A stretch of DNA of 64,000 nt, from the NCBI RefSeq assembly GCF_009696685.2, contig NZ_CP102355.1:1909501-1973500 (forward strand). The letters are read 5' to 3'. Below, piece after piece: positions 28,557 through 38,364 of the stretch; the first letter of the stretch is position 1; each line of letters begins with the position of its first letter. The DNA is from Paracoccus sp. SMMA_5_TC (lineage in GTDB: Bacteria > Pseudomonadota > Alphaproteobacteria > Rhodobacterales > Rhodobacteraceae). A model generated the notes under the pieces. The model did no database searches and had not been told where the DNA came from. It saw only the letters and a list, made by a program, of their open reading frames with translations. A program made the position numbers and the translations under genes.

Positions 28557-28988
28557 TCATCGACTTTCGCCCCCGTCGGCATCGCTGTCGTCTTGCCAAT
28601 CCTCGTCGTCATCCCAGTCATCCTCCCAGTCGAAACTGGGCGGCTCGGCGGCGAAAAGTTCGGGAAAACCTGCCTCGGCGCGCTTCATGTCGACGCGCAG
28701 CAGCTGGTCATAATCGGTCGGATCCAGCTTGCCCACCGCCACCACCTCGCGTCCCAGCAGCCAGGACAGCCGGCCGGCGTCCAGATTGCCGCGGGCAAAG
28801 GGCTCTTCGCCGAAATGGGCGATCAAGGCCGCCAGGAATGCCGTGTCGGCGCGGCGGTCGGCCGGCTTGCGGTCGCGAAAACGCTCGCGCCGGATCAGCG
28901 GCGTTGCGCCCTTCTTGTTGGCGCGGCGTATGGTGAACTGGAAATCTGTTCCGGGAAGGCGGCCGGGAAAGCCGCGATGCTTCAGCAT
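28557..28988 (-). CDS. Conserved hypothetical protein with acidic tail
   Basis: This 143-residue soluble protein has a basic N-terminal part (TDFQFTIRRANKKGATPLIRRERFRDRKPADRR) with an apparent conserved middle FGEEPFARGNLDAGRLSWLLGREVV. The C-terminal tail is rich in Asp, Glu and Trp (DWEDDWDDDEDWQDDSD). No enzyme motif is seen. It lies within the propionate cluster, whose order is typical of Rhodobacteraceae. Function unknown. Confidence 0.7.
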   Translation of the reverse strand: MLKHRGFPGRLPGTDFQFTIRRANKKGATPLIRRERFRDRKPADRRADTAFLAALIAHFGEEPFARGNLDAGRLSWLLGREVVAVGKLDPTDYDQLLRVDMKRAEAGFPELFAAEPPSFDWEDDWDDDEDWQDDSDADGGESR

Positions 28989-29078
28989 GTCATGCCCCTT
29001 GACTTGGCCGTTGCGGGCAGGGGGCCGACCTTGCGCGGATGGCGCGGGCCGCCGTGCAGCCCGCGCGCGGCGAATGGC

Positions 29079-29204
29079 TTAGTTGGCGCCGTATTTGCCC
29101 TGAAACACCGGTTCGGGCTGAACGGGGGTGACGGTCGGTTCCTTCTTGGCGCAAGCGGCCGCCAGACCGACGACGACCAGGACCAGTGCAAGCTTTTTCG
29201 ACAT
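29079..29204 (-). CDS. Very small lipoprotein (41 residues)
   Basis: ATG 29204, preceded by AGGAG about 10 bases upstream, gives MSKKLALVLVVVGLAAACAKK. This is a signal peptide with lipobox AAAC (Cys18), followed by a Pro/Val-rich tail ending in PVFQGKYGAN. The mature lipoprotein would be only about 24 residues. Its N terminus resembles the lipoprotein at 27881 (MSKK start). A perfect hairpin CGGGAC/GTCCCG (29225-29242) lies in its leader. The longer in-frame extension upstream lacks signal-peptide character. Confidence 0.75.
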   Translation of the reverse strand: MSKKLALVLVVVGLAAACAKKEPTVTPVQPEPVFQGKYGAN

Positions 29205-29382
29205 TGTGTCGTGCTCCTGTAAAGCGGGACGCGAAAGTCCCGACTGCTCGGTTGAGATTCGACCGCGCATGGCGGCCGCGCCGGGATGATAGACATCAGC
29301 GCCCAAGGCCGAAAGCGGCCCGCGCCACGGGGTGCAGGTTGTGGCACGCTTGCATCATGAAGCACTCGGGCAGGCCTGGACA

Positions 29383-30012
29383 TCACCACGGCTCCCATTC
29401 GCAGCGGTCCTTGTCGGGCGGCAAGCGAAAGACCTCGAACAGCTGCAGGGTGTCGGGGTCGTAGCTGCCGAAGGGCACCGGACGGCTGGCCAGGCTGATG
29501 ACAATCTCGCGCGGGCGTGGGCCGGTGTTGGGGATGCGCGGCAAGACCCAGTTCTGGCACAACCAGAGTATGTCATCGTGGATGGGGTCGACTTCACCCG
29601 CCTGGGTGTTATCAAGCGGATCGGATGTGGCAGGATCGTCGAACAGGGCTTCGTCCTGGCCGTCCGGGATCGCCACGTCCTGCGATGGCAATGCAAGGGC
29701 CTCTCCTTCGGTGTCCGCGCCATCCCCGCTGACTTCGGCCGTCTCGGTATCGATGTCGATCGGACCGCGATCATCGGGCGCATCGGGCAATGCGGTGTCA
29801 CCGGCTGCGGAGGTGCGTTTTGCCAGATCGGGCATCACGAACCGAAAGCGATAGGTCAGTCCGGCACCCCCGGCATTGTCCTGCCGGGTTTCCTGCCAGA
29901 TCACTTCCGACCCCGACGGCAGCGTCACCCGCACCGCGTCCTGCGCCAACAGCGGGGCCGATGTCAGCGTCATCGCAATCATGATCGGGCCAGCCCCGGC
30001 AATATGCGCCAT
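29383..30012 (-). CDS. Exported hypothetical protein (DUF6497-like)
   Basis: This 209-residue protein has an N-terminal signal peptide (start at 30012 or at internal ATG 29982) ending in ALLAQ. The mature part has LPSGSEVIWQETRQDN and LTYRFRFVMPDL, an acidic linker (about 70-140), and a C-terminal domain with DILWLCQNWVLPRI and EIVISLASRPVPFG. I think this is the DUF6497 family found beside pcc genes in Rhodobacteraceae, from memory only. Function is unknown. It begins 22 bases after pccB and is probably co-transcribed. The spacer 29205-29382 holds only the leader hairpin noted above. Confidence 0.7.
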   Translation of the reverse strand: MAHIAGAGPIMIAMTLTSAPLLAQDAVRVTLPSGSEVIWQETRQDNAGGAGLTYRFRFVMPDLAKRTSAAGDTALPDAPDDRGPIDIDTETAEVSGDGADTEGEALALPSQDVAIPDGQDEALFDDPATSDPLDNTQAGEVDPIHDDILWLCQNWVLPRIPNTGPRPREIVISLASRPVPFGSYDPDTLQLFEVFRLPPDKDRCEWEPW

Positions 30013-30033
30013 CGCTTCGTCCGCAGTTGCTGC

Positions 30034-31566
<1,533 letters not shown>

Positions 31567-31635
31567 CAGCCCTCTCCCTTGGATTTTGGTCAGCATAGGC
31601 GCTGGCGGATGAGGCCGGAAGCAGAATTGCGAAAA

Positions 31636-31655
31636 TTTGCAAACTATGTTGCAAT
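31636..31655. promoter_or_regulatory. Candidate PccR (ScfR-family) operator between pccB and alr
   Basis: TTTGCAAA (31636-31643), a 4-base spacer and GTTGCAAT (31648-31655) match the two-half TTTGCAAA-N4-TTTGCAAA arrangement reported, from memory, for PccR in Rhodobacter sphaeroides. The second half matches 6 of 8 positions. A further GTGCAAAT lies at 31662-31669. It is about 70 bases before the pccB ATG and about 70 before alr. No pccR-like gene is in the window. Confidence 0.65.
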
Positions 31656-31723
31656 ATCGCGGTGCAAATAGCAAAACAGTTAAATGACTTGACGAAAACG
31701 GGTGCAGGCTCCATGCCGCTGAC

Positions 31724-32743
31724 ATGGCACTGATTATCGATATTCCGGCCCTGGTGGCCAACTGGAAATCCCTGGCGCAGATGGCGCCGGGGGCGCGCGC
31801 GGCCGCCGTGGTCAAGGCTGATGCCTATGGCCTGGGCGCGGTGCGCGTCGTGCAGGCGCTGTATCAGGCCGGCGCGCGCGATTTCTTTGTCGCGCTGGCC
31901 GCCGAGGGGCAGGCGATCCGCCCGGTCCTGCCCGAGGATGCGCGCATCTTTGTGCTGTCCGGGCATATGGAGGGGGCAGAACTGGCCGGGCTGATCCCGC
32001 TGCTGAACAGCCCCGAGCAGTTCTTTCGCGACCGTGCCCTGCGGCCGCGCGGGGCCTTTGGCCTGCAACTGGACAGTGGCATGAACCGGCTGGGGCTGGA
32101 ACCGGGCGAATGGGCCGCGATCCGCGCCGAGGCGCTGGCGGCGGGCCCGCAGCTGATCATGTCGCATATGGCCTGCGCTGACGAACCCGACCACCCGGCA
32201 AATGCCCAGCAATTGCAGGTGTTTCGCGACATGACCGACGGCACCGGCGTGCCGCGGTCGCTGGCGGCCACGGGTGGCATCCTGCTGGGCGCGGATTATC
32301 ATTTCGACCTGATCCGGCCGGGCATCGGCCTTTATGGCGGCCTGCCCTTTGCCGAGGCGAAACCGGTGGTGAAACTGTCGCTGCCTGTCATCCAGACGCG
32401 CGAGGTGAAGCCCGGCGAATCGGTCGGCTATGGCTATAGCTGGACCGCCCGGCGGCCGTCGCGCATCGCCACGGTGGCGGCGGGATATGCCGACGGGCTG
32501 GCGCGCGGGTTGATGCGCGATGGCGGGCTGAGGCTGTGGGCCGGGGAAAGCCCGGTGCCCGTGGTGGGGCGGATCTCGATGGATCTGATTACCGCAGATG
32601 TGACCGATCTGCCCTTTGTTCCCGATGCGCTGGAAATCCTCAACGACCTGCAGGGCGTCGATGCGCTGGCCGCCCATGCCGGCACCATCGGCTACGAGAT
32701 CCTGACCTCGCTGGGGCGGCGCTATCCGCGGACCTATCTGTGA
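31724..32743 (+). CDS. alr: Alanine racemase
   Basis: This PLP enzyme supplies D-alanine for peptidoglycan. The 339-residue protein has the PLP lysine in [10 protein letters not shown] (Lys31), the family [12 protein letters not shown], and GYGYSWTA with the catalytic Tyr region. It is somewhat short for Alr (about 360) but all core motifs are present. It is transcribed divergently from pccB across the candidate PccR site and overlaps the mlaE start (GTGA), so the alr-mlaE-mlaF unit links two envelope functions. Confidence 0.93.
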   Translation: MALIIDIPALVANWKSLAQMAPGARAAAVVKADAYGLGAVRVVQALYQAGARDFFVALAAEGQAIRPVLPEDARIFVLSGHMEGAELAGLIPLLNSPEQFFRDRALRPRGAFGLQLDSGMNRLGLEPGEWAAIRAEALAAGPQLIMSHMACADEPDHPANAQQLQVFRDMTDGTGVPRSLAATGGILLGADYHFDLIRPGIGLYGGLPFAEAKPVVKLSLPVIQTREVKPGESVGYGYSWTARRPSRIATVAAGYADGLARGLMRDGGLRLWAGESPVPVVGRISMDLITADVTDLPFVPDALEILNDLQGVDALAAHAGTIGYEILTSLGRRYPRTYL

Positions 32744-33498
32744 ACCCCATCCGCATGACAGGCCGGATCAGCATCGGGCTGATCCGGGCCATCGGCCGCA
32801 TCACGATCTTTGCCTTGCAGGGGTTGGGCCGGGTTGGCCGGCACCCCGGTGAACTGGGCCGGCAGATCCTGCATGTGGGCTGGCTGTCCCTGCCGGTGGT
32901 CGGGTTGACCGCGCTGTTCACCGGCGCGGCGCTGGCGCTGCAGATCCATTCGGGGGGCGAAAGGTTCCAGGCGGGCGACGTGGTCCCCGCCATCGTCGCC
33001 ATCGGCATGGCACGGGAACTGGGGCCGGTGCTGGGCGGGCTGATGGTGGCCGCACGTGTCGCCGCGGCCATTGCCGCCGAGCTGGGCACCATGCGCGTTA
33101 CCGAACAGATCGACGCGCTGGTCACGCTGTCCACCGATCCCGTGGCCTGGCTGGTCTCGCCCCGGCTGTGGGCAGGAGTGCTATGCCTGCCGGTGCTGGT
33201 CGGGGTGGGCGACATCATCGGCATCATGGGCGGCTGGCTGATCGGGGTTCAGACGCTGGGCTTCAACTCGGCCACCTATCTGCGCAACAGCTGGGCCTTT
33301 CTGGAAAGCTGGGATGTGGTGTCGGGGCTGCTGAAGGCCGCTGTCTTTGGCCTGATCGTGACGCTTAGCGGCTGCTGGTGCGGCATGACGGCCAGCGGCG
33401 GCGCGGCCGGGGTCGGGCGGGCCACAACCAACGCCGTGGTGGCTGCTTCTGTCGCGATCCTGGCGGCGAATTTCGTGCTGACGGGGCTGTTCTTCTGA
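32740..33498 (+). CDS. mlaE: MlaE-family ABC transporter permease
   Basis: This inner-membrane permease of the Mla/MCE lipid transport type (DUF140) has five or so membrane segments. It shows the conserved IGMARELGPVLGGLMVAARV with the E-x2-P/G core, AAIAAELGTMRVTEQIDAL and the C-terminal VGRATTNAVVAASV. The start is either GTG 32740, coupled to the alr stop, or ATG 32755; neither has a strong ribosome-binding site. The cognate ATPase follows immediately, but no MCE (MlaD) gene is adjacent. Confidence 0.9.
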   Translation: MNPIRMTGRISIGLIRAIGRITIFALQGLGRVGRHPGELGRQILHVGWLSLPVVGLTALFTGAALALQIHSGGERFQAGDVVPAIVAIGMARELGPVLGGLMVAARVAAAIAAELGTMRVTEQIDALVTLSTDPVAWLVSPRLWAGVLCLPVLVGVGDIIGIMGGWLIGVQTLGFNSATYLRNSWAFLESWDVVSGLLKAAVFGLIVTLSGCWCGMTASGGAAGVGRATTNAVVAASVAILAANFVLTGLFF

Positions 33499-34232
33499 TG
33501 CTGGCGGTGCGCGGCCTGTGCAAGTCCTTTGGGGACAAGCGGGTGCTCGATGGTGTCGATCTGGACCTGGCCGAGGGCGAAAGCCTGGTGGTGATCGGGG
33601 GATCCGGCACCGGCAAATCGGTGCTGCTGCGCTGTATCCTGGGGCTGGAGCAGCCCGACGCCGGCCAGATCCTGTGGCAGGGTCGGCCGCTGGCCGAACA
33701 GCGCGACCGTTTCATGGCGGGCTTTGGCATGCTGTTCCAGAACGCGGCGCTGTTCGACAGTCTGCCGGTCTGGCGAAATGTGGCCTTTCGGCTGCTGCGG
33801 ACGATGCCGCGGGCGCAGGCGCGCGCGCTGGCCATCGAAAAGCTGGCGCGCGTGGGTCTTGGCCCCGAGGTCGCCGATCTTTATCCCGCCGCCCTGTCGG
33901 GTGGCATGCGCAAACGTGCGGGTCTTGCCCGGGCCATCGCCGCCGATCCGCGGGTGATCTTTTTCGACGAGCCGACCACCGGGCTGGACCCGATCCGGGC
34001 CGCCACCATCAACGACATGATTCGCGGCATCGTCGACGAAACCGGCGCCACCGCCATCACCATCACCCATGACATGAGCTCGGTGCGCACCATCGCCGAC
34101 CGCGTGGCGCTGCTGGATCAGGGGCGGCTGCGCTGGCAAGGCGATCTGGCCGCGATGGCGACCGCGCAGGACGATTATCTGGCCGATTTCGTCGCTGGTC
34201 GTGCCCGGCCCATGGCCCGGGCGCCAGGATAG
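33498..34232 (+). CDS. mlaF: MlaF-family ABC transporter ATPase
   Basis: This ATPase of a lipid (phospholipid/MCE) ABC transporter has 244 residues. Walker A is GGSGTGKS (34-41), the signature LSGGM lies in AALSGGMRKRAGLARA, and Walker B is VIFFDEPTTGLDP, with His in THDMSS. The LSGGM signature and THDMSS are typical of MlaF. The start overlaps the mlaE stop (TGATG). The next gene has its own Shine-Dalgarno sequence after about 120 bases, so the unit may end here. Confidence 0.92.
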   Translation: MLAVRGLCKSFGDKRVLDGVDLDLAEGESLVVIGGSGTGKSVLLRCILGLEQPDAGQILWQGRPLAEQRDRFMAGFGMLFQNAALFDSLPVWRNVAFRLLRTMPRAQARALAIEKLARVGLGPEVADLYPAALSGGMRKRAGLARAIAADPRVIFFDEPTTGLDPIRAATINDMIRGIVDETGATAITITHDMSSVRTIADRVALLDQGRLRWQGDLAAMATAQDDYLADFVAGRARPMARAPG

Positions 34233-34350
34233 GATATTTCCGCCGTGCCACGAAGCATGGCCAATTTCCATGGCCCCGACCCAGCCCCCTTGTGCGAATC
34301 CCGTGCAGTTGCAACCATGGGTAAGCAAGAATCCGATAGCGGAGAGAAAT

Positions 34351-35448
34351 TTGGGTCTGAACCCGACGCAACCTGCGACCGCAAACAGTGCTGAAACCCT
34401 GCTCGAGTTTCACGACAACCGGCTGCTGATCGACCTGTGCGGACCGCACGACCGCTATCTGGCCCGGATCGAAGAGGCGCTGAAGGTGCATATCCTGCGC
34501 CGCGGCAACCTGTTGTCGATCGTCGGCAATCCGGATGCTCAGGCCGAGGCCGCGCAGGTTCTGCGCGCGCTTTATGCCCGGCTGGAACAGGGCCGGCCGG
34601 TCGAAATGGCCGAGGTGGATGCCGCCCTGCGCATGGGCATCGATCCCGTGACGGAAAGCCCCAGCCCCGCCGAGCAGCTCGAGATGTTCCAGACCGGCCC
34701 GATCGAGCTGCGCACCCGCAAGAAAACGGTCGAGCCGCGCACCGACGCGCAAAAGGACTACGTGCGCAACCTGTTTGCCAACGAACTGGCCTTTGGCATC
34801 GGCCCGGCCGGCACGGGCAAGACCTATCTGGCGGTCGCGGTCGGCGTCACCATGCTGATCGGCGGCCATGTGGACAAGATCATCCTGTCGCGCCCCGCCG
34901 TCGAGGCGGGCGAGCGTCTGGGCTTTCTGCCCGGCGACATGAAGGAAAAGGTCGATCCCTACATGCAGCCGCTTTACGACGCGCTGAACGATTTCCTGCC
35001 CTCGAAGCAGATGCAGAAGCTGATGGAGGAAAAGCGCATCGAGATCGCGCCCCTGGCCTTCATGCGCGGCCGCACCCTGGCCAACGCCTTCGTCGTCCTG
35101 GACGAGGCGCAGAACGCCACCACCATGCAGATGAAGATGTTCCTGACCCGCCTGGGCGAGGGCTCGCGCATGGTCATCACCGGCGACCGCACCCAGATCG
35201 ACCTGCCGCGCGGAGTTCATTCCGGCCTGGTGGATGCCGAGCGCATCCTCAAGGACATCAAGGGCATCAGCTTCAGCTATTTCACCGCCAAGGATGTGGT
35301 GCGTCACCCTCTGGTGGCCCGTATCATCGAAGCTTACGATGCCGAGGCCGAGGCGGCCCTGGCGCGGGGCGAACCGCCGGACGACCGCGGCCAGCGCCTT
35401 GCGCGTCGCGAGCCGCGGCCGCTGATGCGGGGGCAGGGCGATGCTTGA
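34351..35448 (+). CDS. ybeZ: PhoH family ATPase (YbeZ-like)
   Basis: This PhoH-type nucleotide-binding protein is thought to work with YbeY in RNA metabolism. The 365-residue protein has an N-terminal KH-like region (about 20-100), Walker A GPAGTGKT (151-158), a Walker B-type VVLDEAQNAT and VITGDRTQIDLP. The start is taken as TTG 34351 with GGAGAG at 34341-34346. An in-frame ATG at 34270 would add 27 non-conserved residues. It overlaps ybeY by 8 bases, and ybeZ-ybeY-corC is the classical order. Confidence 0.92.
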   Translation: MGLNPTQPATANSAETLLEFHDNRLLIDLCGPHDRYLARIEEALKVHILRRGNLLSIVGNPDAQAEAAQVLRALYARLEQGRPVEMAEVDAALRMGIDPVTESPSPAEQLEMFQTGPIELRTRKKTVEPRTDAQKDYVRNLFANELAFGIGPAGTGKTYLAVAVGVTMLIGGHVDKIILSRPAVEAGERLGFLPGDMKEKVDPYMQPLYDALNDFLPSKQMQKLMEEKRIEIAPLAFMRGRTLANAFVVLDEAQNATTMQMKMFLTRLGEGSRMVITGDRTQIDLPRGVHSGLVDAERILKDIKGISFSYFTAKDVVRHPLVARIIEAYDAEAEAALARGEPPDDRGQRLARREPRPLMRGQGDA

Positions 35449-35953
35449 GGACATGCCTAGTGACGAAATCGTCGACATCGTGATCGAGGATGACCGCTGG
35501 GAGGACGCCGGCCTGCCGGAAATGGCCGAGCGTGCTGCGCGTGCCGTCGGCGAATGGCTGGATCTGGAGCGATTCCAGATCGTGGTGATGGGCTGCGACG
35601 ACACGCGCATCGCGGCGTTGAATGCCGAGTTTCGGGGCAAGCCCACGCCGACCAATGTGCTGAGCTGGCCGGCATCGGAATTCGAGCCCCGCGACCCGGG
35701 CGCCCATCCCGAACCGCCCCCCGACGAGGAACTGGGCGATATCGCCATTTCCTTCGACACCTGCGCGCGCGAGGCGCAAGCGCAGAACAAGCCTTTTGCC
35801 GACCATGCCACCCATCTTCTGGTTCATGCCATGCTGCATCTGGCGGGCTATGACCATATTGATGACATGGACGCGGAAACAATGGAGGATGCCGAGCGTT
35901 CCATTCTTGGCAAGCTTGGCATCCCCGACCCTTATCTGGAACCTGACCGATGA
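35441..35953 (+). CDS. ybeY: Endoribonuclease YbeY
   Basis: This metal-dependent single-strand endoribonuclease is needed for 16S rRNA 3'-end maturation and ribosome quality control. The 170-residue protein has the zinc motif HAMLHLAGYDH with His129, His133 and His139, and the preceding ELGDIAIS. The ATG lies inside the ybeZ end and the stop overlaps the corC start (ATGA), so translation of the three is coupled. Confidence 0.95.
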   Translation: MLEDMPSDEIVDIVIEDDRWEDAGLPEMAERAARAVGEWLDLERFQIVVMGCDDTRIAALNAEFRGKPTPTNVLSWPASEFEPRDPGAHPEPPPDEELGDIAISFDTCAREAQAQNKPFADHATHLLVHAMLHLAGYDHIDDMDAETMEDAERSILGKLGIPDPYLEPDR

Positions 35954-36876
35954 CAAACGACCGAAGTCCCGACACGCCCGTATCCGCTGACCCGGCATCC
36001 TGGCCGGATGGCAGCAGTGGCGATGGGCGTGAACAGCCTGCGACGCGGGGGCTTCTGGGGCGGCTTCTGGGGGCGCTTTCGGGCGGCGAACCTGAAACCG
36101 AGCCCGCCAGCACTGTTGCGCGCGGCAGTGCCGGCGGCACAGACAGGCCCGATATCCTCAACCTTCGGCGCATGCGTGTGGATGACGTGGCTGTGCCCAG
36201 GGCCGAGGTGGTGGCGGCGCCGGTCACCGCCAGCCTGCCTGAACTGGTCGAGATGTTCCGCGAACACGGATTTTCACGGATCCCGGTGTATCGGGGTTCG
36301 CTGGACACACCTCTGGGGATGATCCATCTCAAGGATCTGGCCTTGAAATATGGTTTCGGCGCCGAACCTCCAGTCCCCTTTGCCCTGCGCCCGATGTTGC
36401 GTCCCCTTCTGTATGTGCCCCCATCGATGTCCATCGGCGTGCTGCTGCAACAGATGCAGCAAAAGCGTATTCACATGGCCATGGTGATCGACGAATACGG
36501 CGGGGTTGACGGGTTGGTCACCATCGAGGATCTGATCGAACAGGTCATCGGCGAAATCGAGGATGAACACGACGAGATCGAGGCCGGGTTGTTCGTGCTT
36601 GAGGCGCCCGGCCGCTGGCTGATCCAGGCGCGCACCCCGCTGGAGGATGTCGAGGAGGAAACGGGCGTGCGCCTGCTATCGCCCGAGGACGAGGACGAGA
36701 TCGACACTCTGGGGGGGCTTGTGTTCATGCTGACCGGACGGGTTCCGCAACGCGGCGAGGTCGTCCAGCACGAAAGCGGCGCGGTATTCGAGATCCTTGA
36801 GGCCGACCCTCATCGTGTTCACCGGCTGCGCATGATCGTGCCCCAGCCCGCGCCCTCTGGCGACGAAGCGGGTTAG
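35950..36876 (+). CDS. corC: CBS-domain hemolysin family protein (CorC/YbeX)
   Basis: This 308-residue protein of the CorC type is linked to Mg2+/Co2+ efflux in E. coli. A low-complexity N-terminal region (1-75) is followed by two CBS domains (RRMRVDDVAVPRAEVVAA and HMAMVIDEYGGVDGLVT) and a C-terminal transporter-associated domain (about 215-300). There is no membrane domain, as in short CorC proteins. An apolipoprotein N-acyltransferase gene, which often follows in this cluster, is absent: the next gene is convergent and overlaps by four bases. Confidence 0.9.
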   Translation: MTNDRSPDTPVSADPASWPDGSSGDGREQPATRGLLGRLLGALSGGEPETEPASTVARGSAGGTDRPDILNLRRMRVDDVAVPRAEVVAAPVTASLPELVEMFREHGFSRIPVYRGSLDTPLGMIHLKDLALKYGFGAEPPVPFALRPMLRPLLYVPPSMSIGVLLQQMQQKRIHMAMVIDEYGGVDGLVTIEDLIEQVIGEIEDEHDEIEAGLFVLEAPGRWLIQARTPLEDVEEETGVRLLSPEDEDEIDTLGGLVFMLTGRVPQRGEVVQHESGAVFEILEADPHRVHRLRMIVPQPAPSGDEAG

Positions 36877-37649
36877 CCCGAACGCGGGGCGGGTCTGAGC
36901 TGATGCCGATGCTCCGGCAGGTTCATCATCATCGCCTGCCCGGCATGTTCGCGCGGAGCAGTGTGGCTAAATCCCATGCGTTCGAGCCAGCGCCGTGGCC
37001 CCGAGGCAAGGACCGTGTGCCCCTGCACGTCCTGCAATGCCGCACGCAGCAGCGCGGTGCCCAACCCGCGCCCGCGCAGCGCCGCATGCACGCACAGCGC
37101 CGCCACAACCAGCGCCGGGGCGGGGGTGCGCTGATGCGTCATCATCAGAAAGGCGATGATGACCCCGGCCGCCTCGACCAGCAGCGCATGTGCCGCCGGC
37201 CCATGTGCAGGGGCAGCGGCGCTGCTTGTCGTCCTGGACGGGTTGCGGCCGAGCAGGCGTTCTATGCCGGCCGCATCTCGCGCTTGTGGTGAACGGATCA
37301 TGGGCAAGGGCGTGCTACGGATGAAATCGCGCTGGATGCCATGACTTTCGCGGCCCCATCGACTTGCGCGCAGTCGTTGGCGGTGGGCCTGAAAGGCGGC
37401 GTCATCGGCATAGAGTTCCGACAGATGCCAGACCAGCGGATCGCTTTGCTGCCACAGGTCGAAACGCAAATTGCCGGGCTCGGCTCGGGACAGGGGAACA
37501 TGCTCGGCCAACAGTTCCGAGGCAAGCGCTGCCTGATCCACGCTGTTGCAGATCAGCCGACCCTCAAGCGCAACCAGGGGTGGTTCGATCGGAGCGGCTC
37601 GGACCTCATTCGGCGGCGCGTGGCTGGCGGGACGTCGAGAAGGGGGCAT
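36873..37649 (-). CDS. ABM-like domain fused to GNAT acetyltransferase
   Basis: This 258-residue protein has two parts. The N-terminal part (about 28-110) resembles an antibiotic-biosynthesis-monooxygenase (ABM/quinol monooxygenase-like) dimeric barrel, with SRAEPGNLRFDLWQQSDP and LYADDAAFQAHRQRLRASRW. The C-terminal part (about 118-245) is a GNAT fold with motif A in VHAALRGRGLGTALLRAAL and a late RRWLERMGFSHT. The combination is unusual; substrates are unknown. An internal ATG at the GNAT start (PMIRSPQ) could allow a shorter product. Confidence 0.75.
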   Translation of the reverse strand: MPPSRRPASHAPPNEVRAAPIEPPLVALEGRLICNSVDQAALASELLAEHVPLSRAEPGNLRFDLWQQSDPLVWHLSELYADDAAFQAHRQRLRASRWGRESHGIQRDFIRSTPLPMIRSPQARDAAGIERLLGRNPSRTTSSAAAPAHGPAAHALLVEAAGVIIAFLMMTHQRTPAPALVVAALCVHAALRGRGLGTALLRAALQDVQGHTVLASGPRRWLERMGFSHTAPREHAGQAMMMNLPEHRHQLRPAPRSG

Positions 37650-37834
37650 CGGTTGTTCCTGCGCAAGGGATGGTCGGATTTGACTGGCAGCGATAACCCT
37701 GCGTCCATTGCTGACGCGGCGTCACGATGCCTGACTTCGGTGTCTTGTTCCATTCAACCCCTTCTGGGGGATTGCTGGCAAGCCGTCGATCACGACGCCG
37801 TGCATGCGCGCTGCTGGAATTTGCGCCCAGGGCT

Positions 37835-37859
37835 GGAACGAAGCGGGCTCTGAACCGTT
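37835..37859 (+). promoter_or_regulatory. Candidate EcfG (general stress) promoter
   Basis: GGAAC (37835-37839), 16 bases, then CGTT (37856-37859) match the alphaproteobacterial EcfG consensus GGAAC-N16/17-CGTT exactly. It lies about 40 bases before the DUF883-type ATG at 37901, whose ribosome-binding site is GAGGAAAAGGA. Many Rhodobacterales are thought to lack EcfG, so another ECF sigma factor may be involved. The rest of 37650-37834 shows nothing recognisable. Confidence 0.5.
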
Positions 37860-37900
37860 GTTATCCCGAAATCGCCTTTGCTGAGGAAAAGGACATTCCA

Positions 37901-38359
37901 ATGGCACATGAAGTTACCGCTGACGACCTGAAACACGCCGCCCGCAATGCCGCCGAGGACGCCGGAAAGCACGCCCGCAACGCCGCCGAAGATGTAGGCA
38001 AGCACATGCGGGATGCGGCCGACGATCTGGGCAAGCACGCACGCCGCGCGGCCGAAGATGCGCAGGACACGCTGGAAACCGCAAAGCAGCGCGGTGCCGA
38101 ACTTTATGAAACTGCGCGCGACAAGGGTGCCGAATTAGTGGAAGCCGCCAAGGAACGCGGCCATGAATATGCCGAGCGCGCACGTGACGAAGCCCGTCGT
38201 CTTTATCGCGAAGGCGAGCGCCGCGCCGGTGAAGTGGCCCAGCACGCCGAGGAATACTATGACGAGGTGTCCAGCATGGTCCGCCGCAACCCCGCGCAGG
38301 CGCTGGGGATCGCGGCCGGTGTCGGCTTCCTTCTGGGCCTGATCATCGCGCGGCGCTGA
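37901..38359 (+). CDS. DUF883/ElaB-YqjD-like C-tail anchored membrane protein
   Basis: This 152-residue protein is made of charged amphipathic helix repeats (variants of KHARNAAEDVGKH and RRAAEDAQDTLE, LEA-like in look). It ends in a single membrane segment with a glycine pattern (ALGIAAGVGFLLGLIIARR), preceded by SMVRRNPAQ. This is the layout of DUF883, ElaB and YqjD proteins, which in E. coli anchor ribosomes to the membrane in stationary phase. ATG 37901 has a good ribosome-binding site. It forms a pair with the next gene, 5 bases downstream. Confidence 0.85.
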   Translation: MAHEVTADDLKHAARNAAEDAGKHARNAAEDVGKHMRDAADDLGKHARRAAEDAQDTLETAKQRGAELYETARDKGAELVEAAKERGHEYAERARDEARRLYREGERRAGEVAQHAEEYYDEVSSMVRRNPAQALGIAAGVGFLLGLIIARR

Positions 38360-38364
38360 AAGCG

